Source: CAVSUR01 sp963731285 (lineage in GTDB: Bacteria; Actinomycetota; Actinomycetes; Streptosporangiales; Streptosporangiaceae). Taken from it: a DNA stretch of 64,000 nucleotides. Below, piece by piece: positions 17,898-29,197 of this stretch (positions are counted from its first letter, which is position 1; each line of letters begins with the position of its first letter). A program made the position numbers and the translations under genes. The stretch spans positions 310,001 through 374,000 of the forward strand of contig CAVSUR010000001.1 in the NCBI GenBank assembly GCA_963731285.1, written 5' to 3'. Below the pieces are notes generated by a model that saw only the letters and a list, made by a program, of their open reading frames with translations, searched no databases and was not told the DNA's origin.

Positions 17898-18820
17898 CGG
17901 CCCGCCTCCTGGCCGGCGGCGTCCGGGCCAGCCGCCGGCGTGCTGATGAGCGCCAGGAAGGCATCCTCCAGCCGCCGGTTCGGAGTGACCAGGTCCACTG
18001 GCACCCCGGCGCCGACCAGTTCGGCCACCACCGCGGCGGCCGGTACCCCGTTCGGGTGCACCAGCACCCCATCGGGATGCAGCTCGGCCCGGTCGATCCC
18101 GGCCAGCGCGGTGAGCACCTCGACGGCCCGCTCCGCCTGCGCGGTGCCGACGATCAGCGCCGCGCCGTCGCCGACGATGTCGGCGACCGGCCCGGCCGCC
18201 AGCCAGCGGCCCGAGCTCATCACGACCACGTGCGAGCAGGTCTGCTCGACCTCGGCGAGCAGGTGGCTGGAGAGGATCACCGTGCGGCCGCCTGCGGCGT
18301 AGCCGAGCAGCACGTCCCGCATCTGCCGGATCTGGGGCGGGTCCAGGCCGTTCATCGGCTCGTCAAGTACGAGCAGGTCCGGCAGCCCCAGCATCGCCTG
18401 GGCGATCGCCAGCCGCTGGCGCATGCCCCGGGAGTAGGTGCGCACCGGCCGGCCAGCCGCCGCGCCCAGGCCGGCCACCGCGAGCACATCAGACAGGTGC
18501 GCGCCGGCCGCGGTGCGCCCGGCGGCGCGCCAGTACATCTCGAGGTTGGCCCGGCCGGACAGGTGCGGCAGGAAACCCGGGCCCTCCACGAAGGCGCCGA
18601 GCCGGGACAGCGCGGGCGCGCCGGGCCGGACCCGCTGGCCGAAGATCGTGATCGTCCCGGCGTCAGGGTGCAGCAGGCCCATCAGGGCCCGCAGCGTAGT
18701 GGTCTTGCCCGCGCCGTTGGGCCCCAGCAGGCCCAGGATCTGGCCCTGCTCGACGCGCAGGGACAGATCATCGACGGCCAGCTCGCCGTTCCGGTAGCGC
18801 TTGGTCAGGCCGGTGATCAC
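17894..18820 (-). CDS. ABC transporter ATP-binding protein
   Basis: ATPase of 308 residues for the ABC-2 permease. Walker A is GPNGAGKTTT (about 35-44), the signature is YSRGMRQRLAIA, Walker B is LLVLDEPMNGLD and the switch His is in SSHLLAEVE. The C-terminal 80 residues match the extra domain of BcrA/DrrA-type exporter ATPases. The GTG start at 18820 overlaps the stop of the hydrolase gene (GTGA). The same frame continues open upstream, but that is antisense or out-of-frame hydrolase sequence. A single indel in the hydrolase would instead make one fused protein, so a fusion cannot be ruled out. Confidence 0.88.
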   Translation of the reverse strand: MITGLTKRYRNGELAVDDLSLRVEQGQILGLLGPNGAGKTTTLRALMGLLHPDAGTITIFGQRVRPGAPALSRLGAFVEGPGFLPHLSGRANLEMYWRAAGRTAAGAHLSDVLAVAGLGAAAGRPVRTYSRGMRQRLAIAQAMLGLPDLLVLDEPMNGLDPPQIRQMRDVLLGYAAGGRTVILSSHLLAEVEQTCSHVVVMSSGRWLAAGPVADIVGDGAALIVGTAQAERAVEVLTALAGIDRAELHPDGVLVHPNGVPAAAVVAELVGAGVPVDLVTPNRRLEDAFLALISTPAAGPDAAGQEAGR

Positions 18821-20796
18821 CAGCGGGGTGTCATCCGGCTCCGGCAGGCCGGGGCCGGGCCGACGGCGGCGCCGGCGGCCAGGATCAGTGCCGCCGCCAG
18901 CAGCGCCGCGGCGGGCGCTCCCCACGTCCACCAGGGCAGGCCGCCGGTCGCGACGACCAGGGCCGGGGCGACGGGGACCGACACGCCCGGGCCGGCCAGT
19001 GATACCTGGTAGGCCGCCGGGGACGGCGGGGTGGCGTAGCCGAAATCGGTCGTGGTCAGCGTCAGCCGCAGCCGGTGCCCGGCGGCGAACTGGTAGTCGA
19101 CGGCCGGCAGCCGCACGCTCACCGGCCGGGCGGCGGCCGCGCCGCTCACCCGCAGCGGTGCGGCAAGCTGGAAGGGCAGCGTCGCGTTGCCCGCCTGGTC
19201 CACGTCGTAGAGCTTGGCGAACAGCGTCACCTGTCCGGCCCCGCGGATCCGCACCCGGGCCACGGGTGAGCCGGTGAGCTGCAGCGGGCTGCTCAGCGGG
19301 GCCGAGGTGAAAGAGGCGCTCTGGCCCGGCATGTCGAAGGTCAGCCCGGCGGCGCCGAGCGCGCCGAGGCCGGGAAACGCCGAGATCGACGCGGGCGAGC
19401 CGCCGGCCGGCCTGACCACCGTCTGCGCCGGCCCGGACAGCCGGACCAGGCTGCGCCGGGTGCCGCGCAGCTCCGGGTAGGACGGCGCGGTGGCGACCGC
19501 GAGCACCTGGTCGCCGCTGGCCGGGTCGGTGCCGAGCGACCGGGTGACGGCAAAGGCGGGCTGCCCGGTGCCCGGCGGGCCGCCGCCGGGCTGGCGCGGC
19601 CCCGCCGGCGATGGCCGCAGCGGCCGCTGCGGCGGCATCAGCCAGCGCTCGAACCACTGCAGGGTCAACTCGCTGATCCGGCTGGTCTCCTGGTTGCCGC
19701 CGTCGTGGCCGCCGGCGAACCACACCATGTCCACCGGGGCGCCGTTACGGCGGATGGCCTGGTAGTTGGCGTCGGCCTGATCGAGCCCGAACAGCGAGTC
19801 GGTCTCGCCCTGGATCAGCAGCGTCGGCACGTCGATCCGGCCGGCCACGCTGGCCGGGCTGGAGCGCAGCAGCAGCCTGACCGCCTGCGGAGTCGGCCCG
19901 CCCAGCGTCGCGACCTGCTGGTAGACCGCGCAGACCTGCGACAGGAACCGGCCGCACTCGGCGGCGCGAGCCGCCGCGCCGCCGGCGGACGGCCCTCCGG
20001 CGCCCGGAACCGAGGCCGCCGATGATCCGGCCGCCGGCTGGCTGCCGGCCGCCGTCCCGCCGCCCGCCGTCCCGGCACCCGCGGAACCGCCGCCTGCCGT
20101 CCCGGCACCGGCAGGTCCGCCAGTCCCGGAGCTGAATCCGACCGCGCCCTGGGCGAACAGCAGGCCGGCCCATTGCTTCTTGAGCACCCCGCCCGCCGGA
20201 CCGCCGCCCGCGGCGTTGGGGAACAGCGCAGTCGCCAGGTTGTTCCAGGTGACCTGGGGCACGATCGCGTCGATCCGGTGGTCGTAGGCCGCGGCCAGCA
20301 GCGCGATCCCCCCGCCATAGGACGCGCCGGCGATCCCGACCCGCGGGTCGCCGGGATGATCGAGCAGCACCCGCGGCTGCCGCGCCAGCCAGCTCACCAG
20401 CTGCTCGGCATCCCTGACCTCATAGTCCGGCGAGTCCAGGGCCACCTGGCCGGTCGACTTGCCGAACCCGCGGGCCGACCAGGTGAGCACGGCGAAGCCC
20501 GCCTGCACCAGCTGCACTGCCTCCGGCCGCACGGCGTTCTTGGTCTCGCCGAAGCCGTGCGCCAGCATGATCGCAGGCACCCTGCCCGCGCCAGCCGGGG
20601 TGAAGAACGACGCGTCGAGCACCACGTGCTGGTTGCCCGCGGGGCCGTCGGTCACTGCGATCCGCAGGTTCCGCACGCTGAACCCGGGCGTCCCGCCGGC
20701 CACGGCCAGGCCTGCCGCGACGGCGGCGATCAGCAGCGCCATGACCACGGCCAACCCGGCCAGGCCCCGCCCGCGCCGGAGCCGCCGGAGGTTCAT
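18817..20796 (-). CDS. Membrane-anchored X-Pro dipeptidyl-peptidase/CocE-like hydrolase
   Basis: Alpha/beta hydrolase of the S15/CocE type, 659 residues from the ATG at 20796. An N-terminal membrane segment (about 12-32) acts as signal or anchor. The nucleophile is in GASYGG (about residue 155), the Asp is in IQGETDSLF (about 335) and the His in AGGHDGG (about 370). A PepX C-terminal jelly-roll domain follows, then one more hydrophobic segment at the end. A Gly/Ala/Thr/Ser-rich insert of about 60 residues (about 220-280) interrupts the cap region and looks disordered. Its stop overlaps the ABC ATPase start by 4 nt. Target ester or peptide unknown. Confidence 0.82.
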   Translation of the reverse strand: MNLRRLRRGRGLAGLAVVMALLIAAVAAGLAVAGGTPGFSVRNLRIAVTDGPAGNQHVVLDASFFTPAGAGRVPAIMLAHGFGETKNAVRPEAVQLVQAGFAVLTWSARGFGKSTGQVALDSPDYEVRDAEQLVSWLARQPRVLLDHPGDPRVGIAGASYGGGIALLAAAYDHRIDAIVPQVTWNNLATALFPNAAGGGPAGGVLKKQWAGLLFAQGAVGFSSGTGGPAGAGTAGGGSAGAGTAGGGTAAGSQPAAGSSAASVPGAGGPSAGGAAARAAECGRFLSQVCAVYQQVATLGGPTPQAVRLLLRSSPASVAGRIDVPTLLIQGETDSLFGLDQADANYQAIRRNGAPVDMVWFAGGHDGGNQETSRISELTLQWFERWLMPPQRPLRPSPAGPRQPGGGPPGTGQPAFAVTRSLGTDPASGDQVLAVATAPSYPELRGTRRSLVRLSGPAQTVVRPAGGSPASISAFPGLGALGAAGLTFDMPGQSASFTSAPLSSPLQLTGSPVARVRIRGAGQVTLFAKLYDVDQAGNATLPFQLAAPLRVSGAAAARPVSVRLPAVDYQFAAGHRLRLTLTTTDFGYATPPSPAAYQVSLAGPGVSVPVAPALVVATGGLPWWTWGAPAAALLAAALILAAGAAVGPAPACRSRMTPRW

Positions 20797-20942
20797 AAAA
20801 TGACCGTAGCAACGCCCGGTCACCGCTCCGGCCGCCCCCCGCCGCCCGCGGCCGGGCCGGGTTCGGCGCTGCGCCGCGTCCCGGTCGCGGCCGGGACGGC
20901 ACTGTCCGCGTCAGCCCGCCTGGCGCCCGTTAGGTTGGCGCC

Positions 20943-22076
20943 ATGGTGACGTTCATCACCCGGCTGGACCAGGGCGGCCCCGGGCTCCGGCTAGCGGTCA
21001 AGGATCTGATTGACGTCCGCGGTGCGCCAACCACGGCCGGCTGCCGGGCCGTCGCCGACGCCGCGGCGCCCGCGGCCGCGGACGCGGCATGCCTGGCCGG
21101 GGCGCGGTCCGCGGGTGCCGCGGTGATCGGGAAGGCCAACCTGCACGAGCTGGCGTACGGCGCATCAGGGGTGAACCACTGGTTCGGCACGCCGGTCAAC
21201 CCGCTCGACGCGGCACTGGTGCCGGGCGGGTCATCCAGCGGATCCGCCGTCGCGGTGGCCGACGATGAGGCGGACGTGGCCTACGGCTCAGATACCGGCG
21301 GATCGATCCGGGTTCCCGCCGCCTTCTGCGGGATCGCCGGGCTCAAGACCACGCACGGCCGCGTGCCGCTGGCCGGGGTCTGGCCGCTCGCCCCCAGCCT
21401 GGACACGGTGGGGCCGATGGCGCGCGACCTGGCCGGCGTCGCCGCGGGCATGGCCCTGCTGGAACCGGGCTTCACCGTGGCCGCCGGGCCGGCCGGGCGC
21501 ATCGGCAGGCTGCGCGGCACCGGCGTCGAGGTCGATCCGCGCATCGACGCGGCGGTCGACGCTGCCCTGCGCGGCAGCGGCCTGGGAGTGGCCGACCTGA
21601 CGGTCGAGGGCTGGCGGGACGCGCGCCGGGCCGGCAGCGCGATCCTGGACGCCGAGGCGGCCCGGGCCGACGGGCACCTGCTGGCCGACCCGGCCGCCCG
21701 GGCCGGTCTCGGCGCCGCGGTACGGACGGCCCTGACCAAGGCGGCCGAGGTTCCCGTGGCACGGGAGACCCAGTCCCGTGCCTTCGCGGCGGCCTGGCAG
21801 GCCGCCTTGCGGCAGCATTTCAGCCAGGCCGGAGTGCTCGCCCTGCCGACAGTGCCGTTCTTCCCGCCGCCGCTGGACCAGGCGGCGGCGCACCACTACA
21901 CCCAGCTGACTCTCCCGGTGAACCTGGCGGGACTGCCCGCCGTGTCGCTGCCGGTGCCGGTGCCGGGCCGCCGGATGCCGGCCAGCTTGCAGCTCATCGG
22001 GCCGCCGGGAGGCGAGGAGCTGCTGCTGGCCACCGGGCTGGTCATCGAGACGGCAGCCGGGTATCAGCGCACCTGA
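20943..22076 (+). CDS. Amidase signature family hydrolase
   Basis: Amidase of 377 residues with the Ser-cisSer-Lys triad: Lys in LAVKDLID (about 20), the Gly/Ser-rich loop GGSSSGSAVAVA (about 97-108) holding the cis-Ser, and the nucleophile in SDTGGSIRVPA (about 118-128). It is shorter than the typical 450-500 residues; the middle part between about 190 and 280 is compact. Relatives include indoleacetamide hydrolases, Asp/Glu-tRNA amidotransferase subunit A-like proteins and AtzF. No GatB/C partner is near, so a stand-alone amide hydrolase is likely. Divergent from the membrane hydrolase. Confidence 0.88.
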   Translation: MVTFITRLDQGGPGLRLAVKDLIDVRGAPTTAGCRAVADAAAPAAADAACLAGARSAGAAVIGKANLHELAYGASGVNHWFGTPVNPLDAALVPGGSSSGSAVAVADDEADVAYGSDTGGSIRVPAAFCGIAGLKTTHGRVPLAGVWPLAPSLDTVGPMARDLAGVAAGMALLEPGFTVAAGPAGRIGRLRGTGVEVDPRIDAAVDAALRGSGLGVADLTVEGWRDARRAGSAILDAEAARADGHLLADPAARAGLGAAVRTALTKAAEVPVARETQSRAFAAAWQAALRQHFSQAGVLALPTVPFFPPPLDQAAAHHYTQLTLPVNLAGLPAVSLPVPVPGRRMPASLQLIGPPGGEELLLATGLVIETAAGYQRT

Positions 22077-22168
22077 CGAGGTCGTCCACCGGCTGATGGC
22101 GGCCGGCCCCGCCGGCTGATGATGTCCGGCCCCGCCTGGCCGGCACCGCGGCGGCCCGGCGGCCTGGC

Positions 22169-23215
22169 TCAGGGCACAGGTTCTGAGCCAGGCATCACGG
22201 TGGCACCGTGGTGGTCCACCTCCACCGGCTGCACCTGCCAGCCGCCGGGAAGCCCGGCGGCGATCTTGGTGACATCATCCGTGCCCCACGGCGCACAGGC
22301 AGGCGGGAGCGCGAGCACGGCCGGGCCCGCACCGGAGATCACCGCGGGAATCCCGGCCGACCGGAGCCCCGCGATCAGTCCGGCGGAGTGCGGCATGGCC
22401 GGTGCCCGGTAGGACTGGTGCAGGAAGTCCTCGGTGGCCGCCATCAGCAGGTCCAGCTGCTCGTCGCCACCGGTCAGCGCGGCGACGAGCAGCGCAGCGC
22501 GGGCCGAGTTGGCCGCCGCGTCGGAGTGCGGCACGACCGGCGGCAAGACCATCCGGGCGGCCGACGTGGCCATCGGCGCGGACGGCAGGCAGAGCACCGG
22601 TGACACCTGCGCCGTCGGCTCCAGCCGGGTGAGTCTCGGGCCGGCCGCGCTCGTCCATGAGATGGTCAGGCCGCCGGCCAGGCACGCGGCCGCGTTGTCC
22701 GGATGACCCTCAAACTCCGTCGCGAGCCGCAGCACCGCCTCGTCGGGCAGCACGTGCCGGTACGACACCACGTCCTGGTACGACAGCACCACGCGGTCCG
22801 AGGGCATCGGGCCGCCGGGCGGCACCGGTCCGTCCGGCACGGCTGCGGCCGACAGTCCGGCCCGGCCGACCAGTACCCGCGCGGCTAGCAGGCCGGCCAC
22901 CACCGCGGCGGCTGAGGACCCGAGGCCGTAGCCCTGCGGGATCGCATTGCGGCAGCGGACGGCCAGGCCCGGCGGCTGGCCCGCGCCGATCGCGGCCAGC
23001 CCGGCGCGCAGGGCCCGCGCGACCAGGTGCTGCTCCCCTGCCGCGGCCAGGTCCTCGCCCGGCCCGGACACCTCGATGACCAGGCCCCCGGGCCGCACCT
23101 GCACCTCGACCAGATCGTGGCGGGCCAGCGCGAGGCCAAAGGAGTCGAAGCCGGGGCCCAGGTTGGCGCTGGTGGCCGGGACCCGGATGAGCACCGCCCG
23201 GTCTGGCCAGCTCAT
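22169..23215 (-). CDS. thrB: Homoserine kinase
   Basis: GHMP-family kinase that phosphorylates L-homoserine to O-phosphohomoserine, the substrate of ThrC. 348 residues from the ATG at 23215. The N terminus has VRVPATSANLGPGFDSFGLAL, typical of ThrB. The ATP-binding GHMP loop is IPQGYGLGSSAAAVVAGL (about 97-114) and the C-terminal SGAGPAVLAL motif is present. Third gene of hom-thrC-thrB on this strand, 124 bp after the thrC stop. A slightly longer start at 23266 is possible but overlaps no conserved part. Confidence 0.92.
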   Translation of the reverse strand: MSWPDRAVLIRVPATSANLGPGFDSFGLALARHDLVEVQVRPGGLVIEVSGPGEDLAAAGEQHLVARALRAGLAAIGAGQPPGLAVRCRNAIPQGYGLGSSAAAVVAGLLAARVLVGRAGLSAAAVPDGPVPPGGPMPSDRVVLSYQDVVSYRHVLPDEAVLRLATEFEGHPDNAAACLAGGLTISWTSAAGPRLTRLEPTAQVSPVLCLPSAPMATSAARMVLPPVVPHSDAAANSARAALLVAALTGGDEQLDLLMAATEDFLHQSYRAPAMPHSAGLIAGLRSAGIPAVISGAGPAVLALPPACAPWGTDDVTKIAAGLPGGWQVQPVEVDHHGATVMPGSEPVP

Positions 23216-23339
23216 CGCGCGGGCCACCGGGCCTTGAGCGCCGGCCATCCGCCAGGCGCTGGCCATCCGCCGGGCCCCGGCCGCCGGGGCATGGCTGCCG
23301 GGGCGGCAACACCGGCCGCGGCGGGCTGGCCGGCGGGCA

Positions 23340-24451
23340 TCACGCCAGCCCGAGCGCGGCCGCCGACGCCGCGGCGTCGGCGGGCACCGGGTCCGCGACC
23401 GGCGGGACGGCCGACAGCGCCGAGTCTGGATCCTTCAGCCCGTGCCCGGTGATCGTGCAGACCACCGTCGAGCCCGGTGGTACCTGGCCGCTGTCGCAGG
23501 ACTGGATCAGGCCGGCCACGCTGGCCGCCGACGCCGGCTCGCCGAATACGCCCTCGCGGGCGGCCAGCAGCCGGTAGGCCGCCATGATCTGCTCGTCGGT
23601 GACCGCCTCGATCAGGCCGCCCGACTCGTCCCTGGCCGCGTGCGCCAGCTGCCACGAGGCCGGGTTGCCGATCCGGATGGCGGTCGCGATCGTGTCCGGC
23701 TCGCGCACCGGCCGCCCGGTCACGATCGGCGCGGCCCCGCTGGCCTGGAAGCCCAGCATCCGCGGGGTGCGGGTGGCCGGGCCCTGGACGTGGTACTCGG
23801 TGTATCCGCAGCCAGTAGGCGGCGATGTTGCCCGCGTTGCCGACCGGCAGGCAGTGCACGTCCGGCGCGTCGCCCAGCTCGTCGCAGACCTCGAACGCCG
23901 CGGTCTTCTGGCCCTGCAGCCGGTCCGGGTTCACCGAGTTCACCAGCGCCACCGGGTGCTCGGCGCTCAGCTTGCGCACCAGCTCCAGGCAGTCGTCGAA
24001 GTTCCCGTCGACCTGGAGCAGCCGGGCCCCGTGCACCAGCGCCTGGGCCAGCTTGCCGAGCGCGATGTTGCCGCGCGGCACCAGCACCGCGCAGGCCAGC
24101 CCGCCGCGGGCCGCGTAGGCGGCGGCACTGGCGCTGGTATTGCCGGTCGACGCGCAGATCACCGTGGTCGCGCCGCGGGCGGCCGCCAGCGTAACCGCGA
24201 CCGTCATGCCCCGGTCCTTGAACGAGCCGGTCGGGTTGGCCCCCTCCACCTTGAGGTAGACCTCGCACCCGGTCCGGGCGGACAGCGCGGGCGCGGCCAG
24301 CAGCGGGGTGCCGCCCTCGCCAAGGGTGATCACCGGCGTTCCGGCGTCCACCGGCAGCCGGTCCCGGTAGCGGGCGATGAGCCCGCCCGGCCCGGCCGCG
24401 GCCCTCGACGCCAGGACGCCCGCGGCGGGAGCGGGCCCGCGGCCCGCTCAT
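23340..24451 (-). CDS. thrC: Threonine synthase (frameshifted)
   Basis: PLP-dependent enzyme converting O-phosphohomoserine to threonine. The PLP lysine is in NPTGSFKDRGMT, the phosphate loop is in VGNAGNIAAYW, and ASTGNTSASAAAYAARGG is present. The frame breaks at about 23810 (YWL then GYTEYHV): one extra base, or two missing. A second shift near 24400 is needed to join the ATG at 24451, which overlaps the hom stop (ATGA), to GLIARYRDRLPVDAGT. Without it the first start in frame would be a GTG at 24351, leaving out conserved residues. Threonine synthesis is essential in a free-living organism, so sequence error is likely. Confidence 0.85.
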
Positions 24452-25749
24452 CGGCCCTCCCCGCCCTCGACGCGCATCACGCTGTCGACCGCGCGCACCA
24501 CCGCCATCTCGGCCAGGCTGGCCACGGTGGCGGCCAGGGCCGCCTCGCGCGCCATGTGCGTCACGATCATGAGGTTGGCGTCGTCGCCCTGGCCTTCCTG
24601 GCGGACCGCCTGGATGGATACGCCGTGCCGGGCGAAAACGTCCGCCACCGGGGCCAGCACCCCCGGCCGGTCCGCGACGTCGAGCGCCACATAGTACCGG
24701 GTCAGCGCCTCGCCGATGGGCACCACCGGCAGCTCGGCGTCGGCGCTGGCGTCCGGGTCGCGGATGCCGGCGACGAGGTTGCGGGCCACGGCCACGATGT
24801 CACCCAGGACCGCGCTCGCGGTCGGGCGGCCGCCCGCCCCGGCGCCATAGAACATCAGCCGGCCGGCCGACTCCGCCTCGACGAAGACCGCGTTGTAGGC
24901 CTCGCGCACGGCGGCCAGCGGGTGCTCGCGCGGGATCATTGCCGGGTACACCCGGGCGGAGATGCCGCCGTCACTGCGCTCGCAGATCGCCAGCAGCTTG
25001 ACCACGCAGCCTAGTTCCCTGGCGCTGGCGATGTCCGCGGCGGTGACACCGGTGATGCCCTCCCGGTGCACGTCCGCGGCCGTGACCTGGGTATGGAAGG
25101 CCAGGCTGGCCAGGATGGCCGCCTTGGCCGCGGCGTCGAAGCCCTCGATGTCGGCGGTCGGATCGGCCTCCGCGTAGCCGAGCTGCTGCGCCTCGGCCAG
25201 CGCCTCGCCGAAGTCGGCGCCGGAGGTGTCCATCCGGTCGAGGATGTAGTTCGTGGTGCCGTTCACGATGCCGAGCACCCGCTGGACGGTGTCGCCGGCC
25301 AGCGACTCGCGCAGCGGGCGCAGCAGCGGGATCGCGCCCGCCACCGCGGCCTCGTGGTAGACGTCGGCCCGGTACTTGCGCGCGGCGGCGCGGATCGCCG
25401 CGCTGTCGACGGCCAGCAGCGCCTTGTTGGCGGTCACCACCGACTTGCCGGCCTCCAGGGCCGCGGTCAGCAGCGAGCGGGCCGGCTCGAGACCGCCGAT
25501 CAGCTCGACCACGATGTCGACATCCGGGCTGGCCGCGAGCTTTATCGCGTCGGTGGTCAGCAGCCCGGCGGCCACTTCGGGATGCCGGTCCGGCCGCAGC
25601 ACGGCCACGCCGGCCACCTCAACCGGCGCCCCGATCCGCTGCGACAAGTCAGCTGCCTGCTCAGTAAGCAGCCGGTAGACCTGGGATCCGACGACTCCGC
25701 AGCCGAGCAGGGCCACCTGCAACGGCGCGCGTTCTGGACTGCTCCGCAC
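24448..25749 (-). CDS. hom: Homoserine dehydrogenase
   Basis: NAD(P)H-dependent reduction of aspartate semialdehyde to homoserine, the branch point to threonine and methionine. 433 residues. The Rossmann motif is LLGCGVVGSQV (about 14-24), followed by TANKALLA and the signature GIVNGTTNYIL; a C-terminal ACT domain (about 350-425, with RPGVLAPVADVFARHGVSIQAV) probably binds threonine for feedback inhibition. First gene of hom-thrC-thrB. The 239-bp upstream region is shared with divergent lon. Confidence 0.94.
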   Translation of the reverse strand: MRSSPERAPLQVALLGCGVVGSQVYRLLTEQAADLSQRIGAPVEVAGVAVLRPDRHPEVAAGLLTTDAIKLAASPDVDIVVELIGGLEPARSLLTAALEAGKSVVTANKALLAVDSAAIRAAARKYRADVYHEAAVAGAIPLLRPLRESLAGDTVQRVLGIVNGTTNYILDRMDTSGADFGEALAEAQQLGYAEADPTADIEGFDAAAKAAILASLAFHTQVTAADVHREGITGVTAADIASARELGCVVKLLAICERSDGGISARVYPAMIPREHPLAAVREAYNAVFVEAESAGRLMFYGAGAGGRPTASAVLGDIVAVARNLVAGIRDPDASADAELPVVPIGEALTRYYVALDVADRPGVLAPVADVFARHGVSIQAVRQEGQGDDANLMIVTHMAREAALAATVASLAEMAVVRAVDSVMRVEGGEGR

Positions 25750-25891
25750 GGCAGGCCCGCTCCCCTCGCCCGCGCCTACTGATCGTCGCGCCGGACGCTT
25801 GTGCGCTGGCGGCGCCGCAGGAAGCGGCTGCGGTCACGGCCAGCAAGCTCGTCATGTGCCTGCACAGCTTACCGAGACCGGCCGGCCGCCC

Positions 25892-25908
25892 GTCCGCTCA
25901 CCGCGAAC
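25892..25908. promoter_or_regulatory. ClgR-like palindromic box upstream of lon
   Basis: GTCCGC-TCACC-GCGAAC on the + strand, i.e. GTTCGC-N5-GCGGAC on the other, one mismatch from a perfect palindrome. This resembles the actinobacterial ClgR box (GTTCGC-N5-GCG type). ClgR is known to activate lon and clp genes in Streptomyces. The site lies 81 bp before the lon ATG, a fitting place for an activator. Confidence 0.55.
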
Positions 25909-25988
25909 GCAGGCCGGAAACAAACCGGGCCCTCTCCTGCTTGTAGCTGTGTAATCAAGTAACACTCACTTCAGGGAAGTGACGCGAT

Positions 25989-28364
<2,376 letters not shown>

Positions 28365-28437
28365 CGCCAGGGCGCTGACGCGGGGCGGTACCGGATCCCG
28401 GTGCCGCCCCGCTGCCGTCCGGCGGGCCGCGCCCATG

Positions 28438-28482
28438 ATCGCGGTAATCCGCCAGTTCCAGGTGCTGGCGGATTACCGCGAT
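28438..28482. repeat. Perfect 18-bp inverted repeat between convergent lon and nudix genes
   Basis: Left arm ATCGCGGTAATCCGCCAG (28438-28455), 9-nt loop, right arm exact complement (28465-28482). It lies between two converging genes, so it could end transcription from both sides. It is longer and less GC-rich than the other hairpins here and has no T tract, so a palindromic dispersed element or protein-binding site is also possible. Confidence 0.75.
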
Positions 28483-28510
28483 AACGACGTGCACCGGCCT
28501 GGCCGCGTGG

Positions 28511-29075
28511 CTAGCGGCGGGGGTTGCGCACCTGCGGCACGGGCCGGCCGTTCTCCAGGTAGAGCACCGTGCTGGCGGCGGCCGCCCGCCGGACCCGCCG
28601 CCGTACCGGCTTCCTGAGCAGCTTCAGCGCCTCGGCCAGCGGCAGCAGCCGGTGCTCGGAGATCTCCTCGGGCTGCAGCCTGACCGCGGCGAGCACGGTG
28701 CCAGGCAGCACGCCGCAGTCGAACAGGAACCGCAGGCCGCCAGGCCCGGCCAGGCTTCGGCGGGCGGAAGTCAACGCAGGCCAGCGCGCCGGACTCGACC
28801 TCGATGCCGCATTCCTCGCGCACCTCCCGGCGGCAGGCCTGCCACGGGGTCTCGCCGTCGGCCTCCATCTCACCGCCCGGGATGGTCCAGCCCGCCTTAT
28901 ATGTCGGCTTGAGAATGAGCAGCCGGGACCGATCATCGAAGATCATCGCGCCGGCTGACGCGGGAATGGCCGGGACCATGTGCCCGTCGGCCGGATCCTC
29001 TCCCCCGCCCGCGCCGCCCTCCGCCGGGCTGCCGCCGCGCGTGCCGTCCTCCGTCGTGGCCACGACCGCCACCAT
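28511..29075 (-). CDS. Nudix hydrolase (one frameshift)
   Basis: The Nudix box is complete: GGEMEADGETPWQACRREVREECGI (spanning about residues 67-91 from the ATG at 29075), with the metal-binding REVREE. The N-terminal 40 residues are Gly/Glu-rich and low-complexity. The frame breaks near 28750, after DFRPPKPG; one base off, the sequence continues as GGLRFLFDCGVLPGTVLAAVRLQPEEI to the stop at 28511. Restored length is about 188 residues. The family cleaves nucleoside diphosphates linked to a moiety X; the substrate cannot be given. Divergent from the phosphoesterase gene. Confidence 0.82.
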
Positions 29076-29197
29076 ACGTGCCGGGCCCGGCGGCGAGCGG
29101 CGGCAGCCAGGGGACGCACACCGCGGGAAAGCCGGATAATTCTGTCCGGCGCCCCCGGCGGAAAGGGCCGGGCATCCGACCGGGGAGGAACCATAAA

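Noticed and set aside
18821..19723. N-terminal 301-codon extension of the ABC ATPase frame
   Set aside because: It is out-of-frame sequence of the upstream hydrolase; the GTG at 18820 gives a normal ATPase. Kept as a caveat only for a possible fusion.
28435..28617. Small ORFs on both strands starting in the inverted repeat
   Set aside because: They arise from the palindrome symmetry; the + one overlaps the nudix 3' end and neither has a ribosome site.
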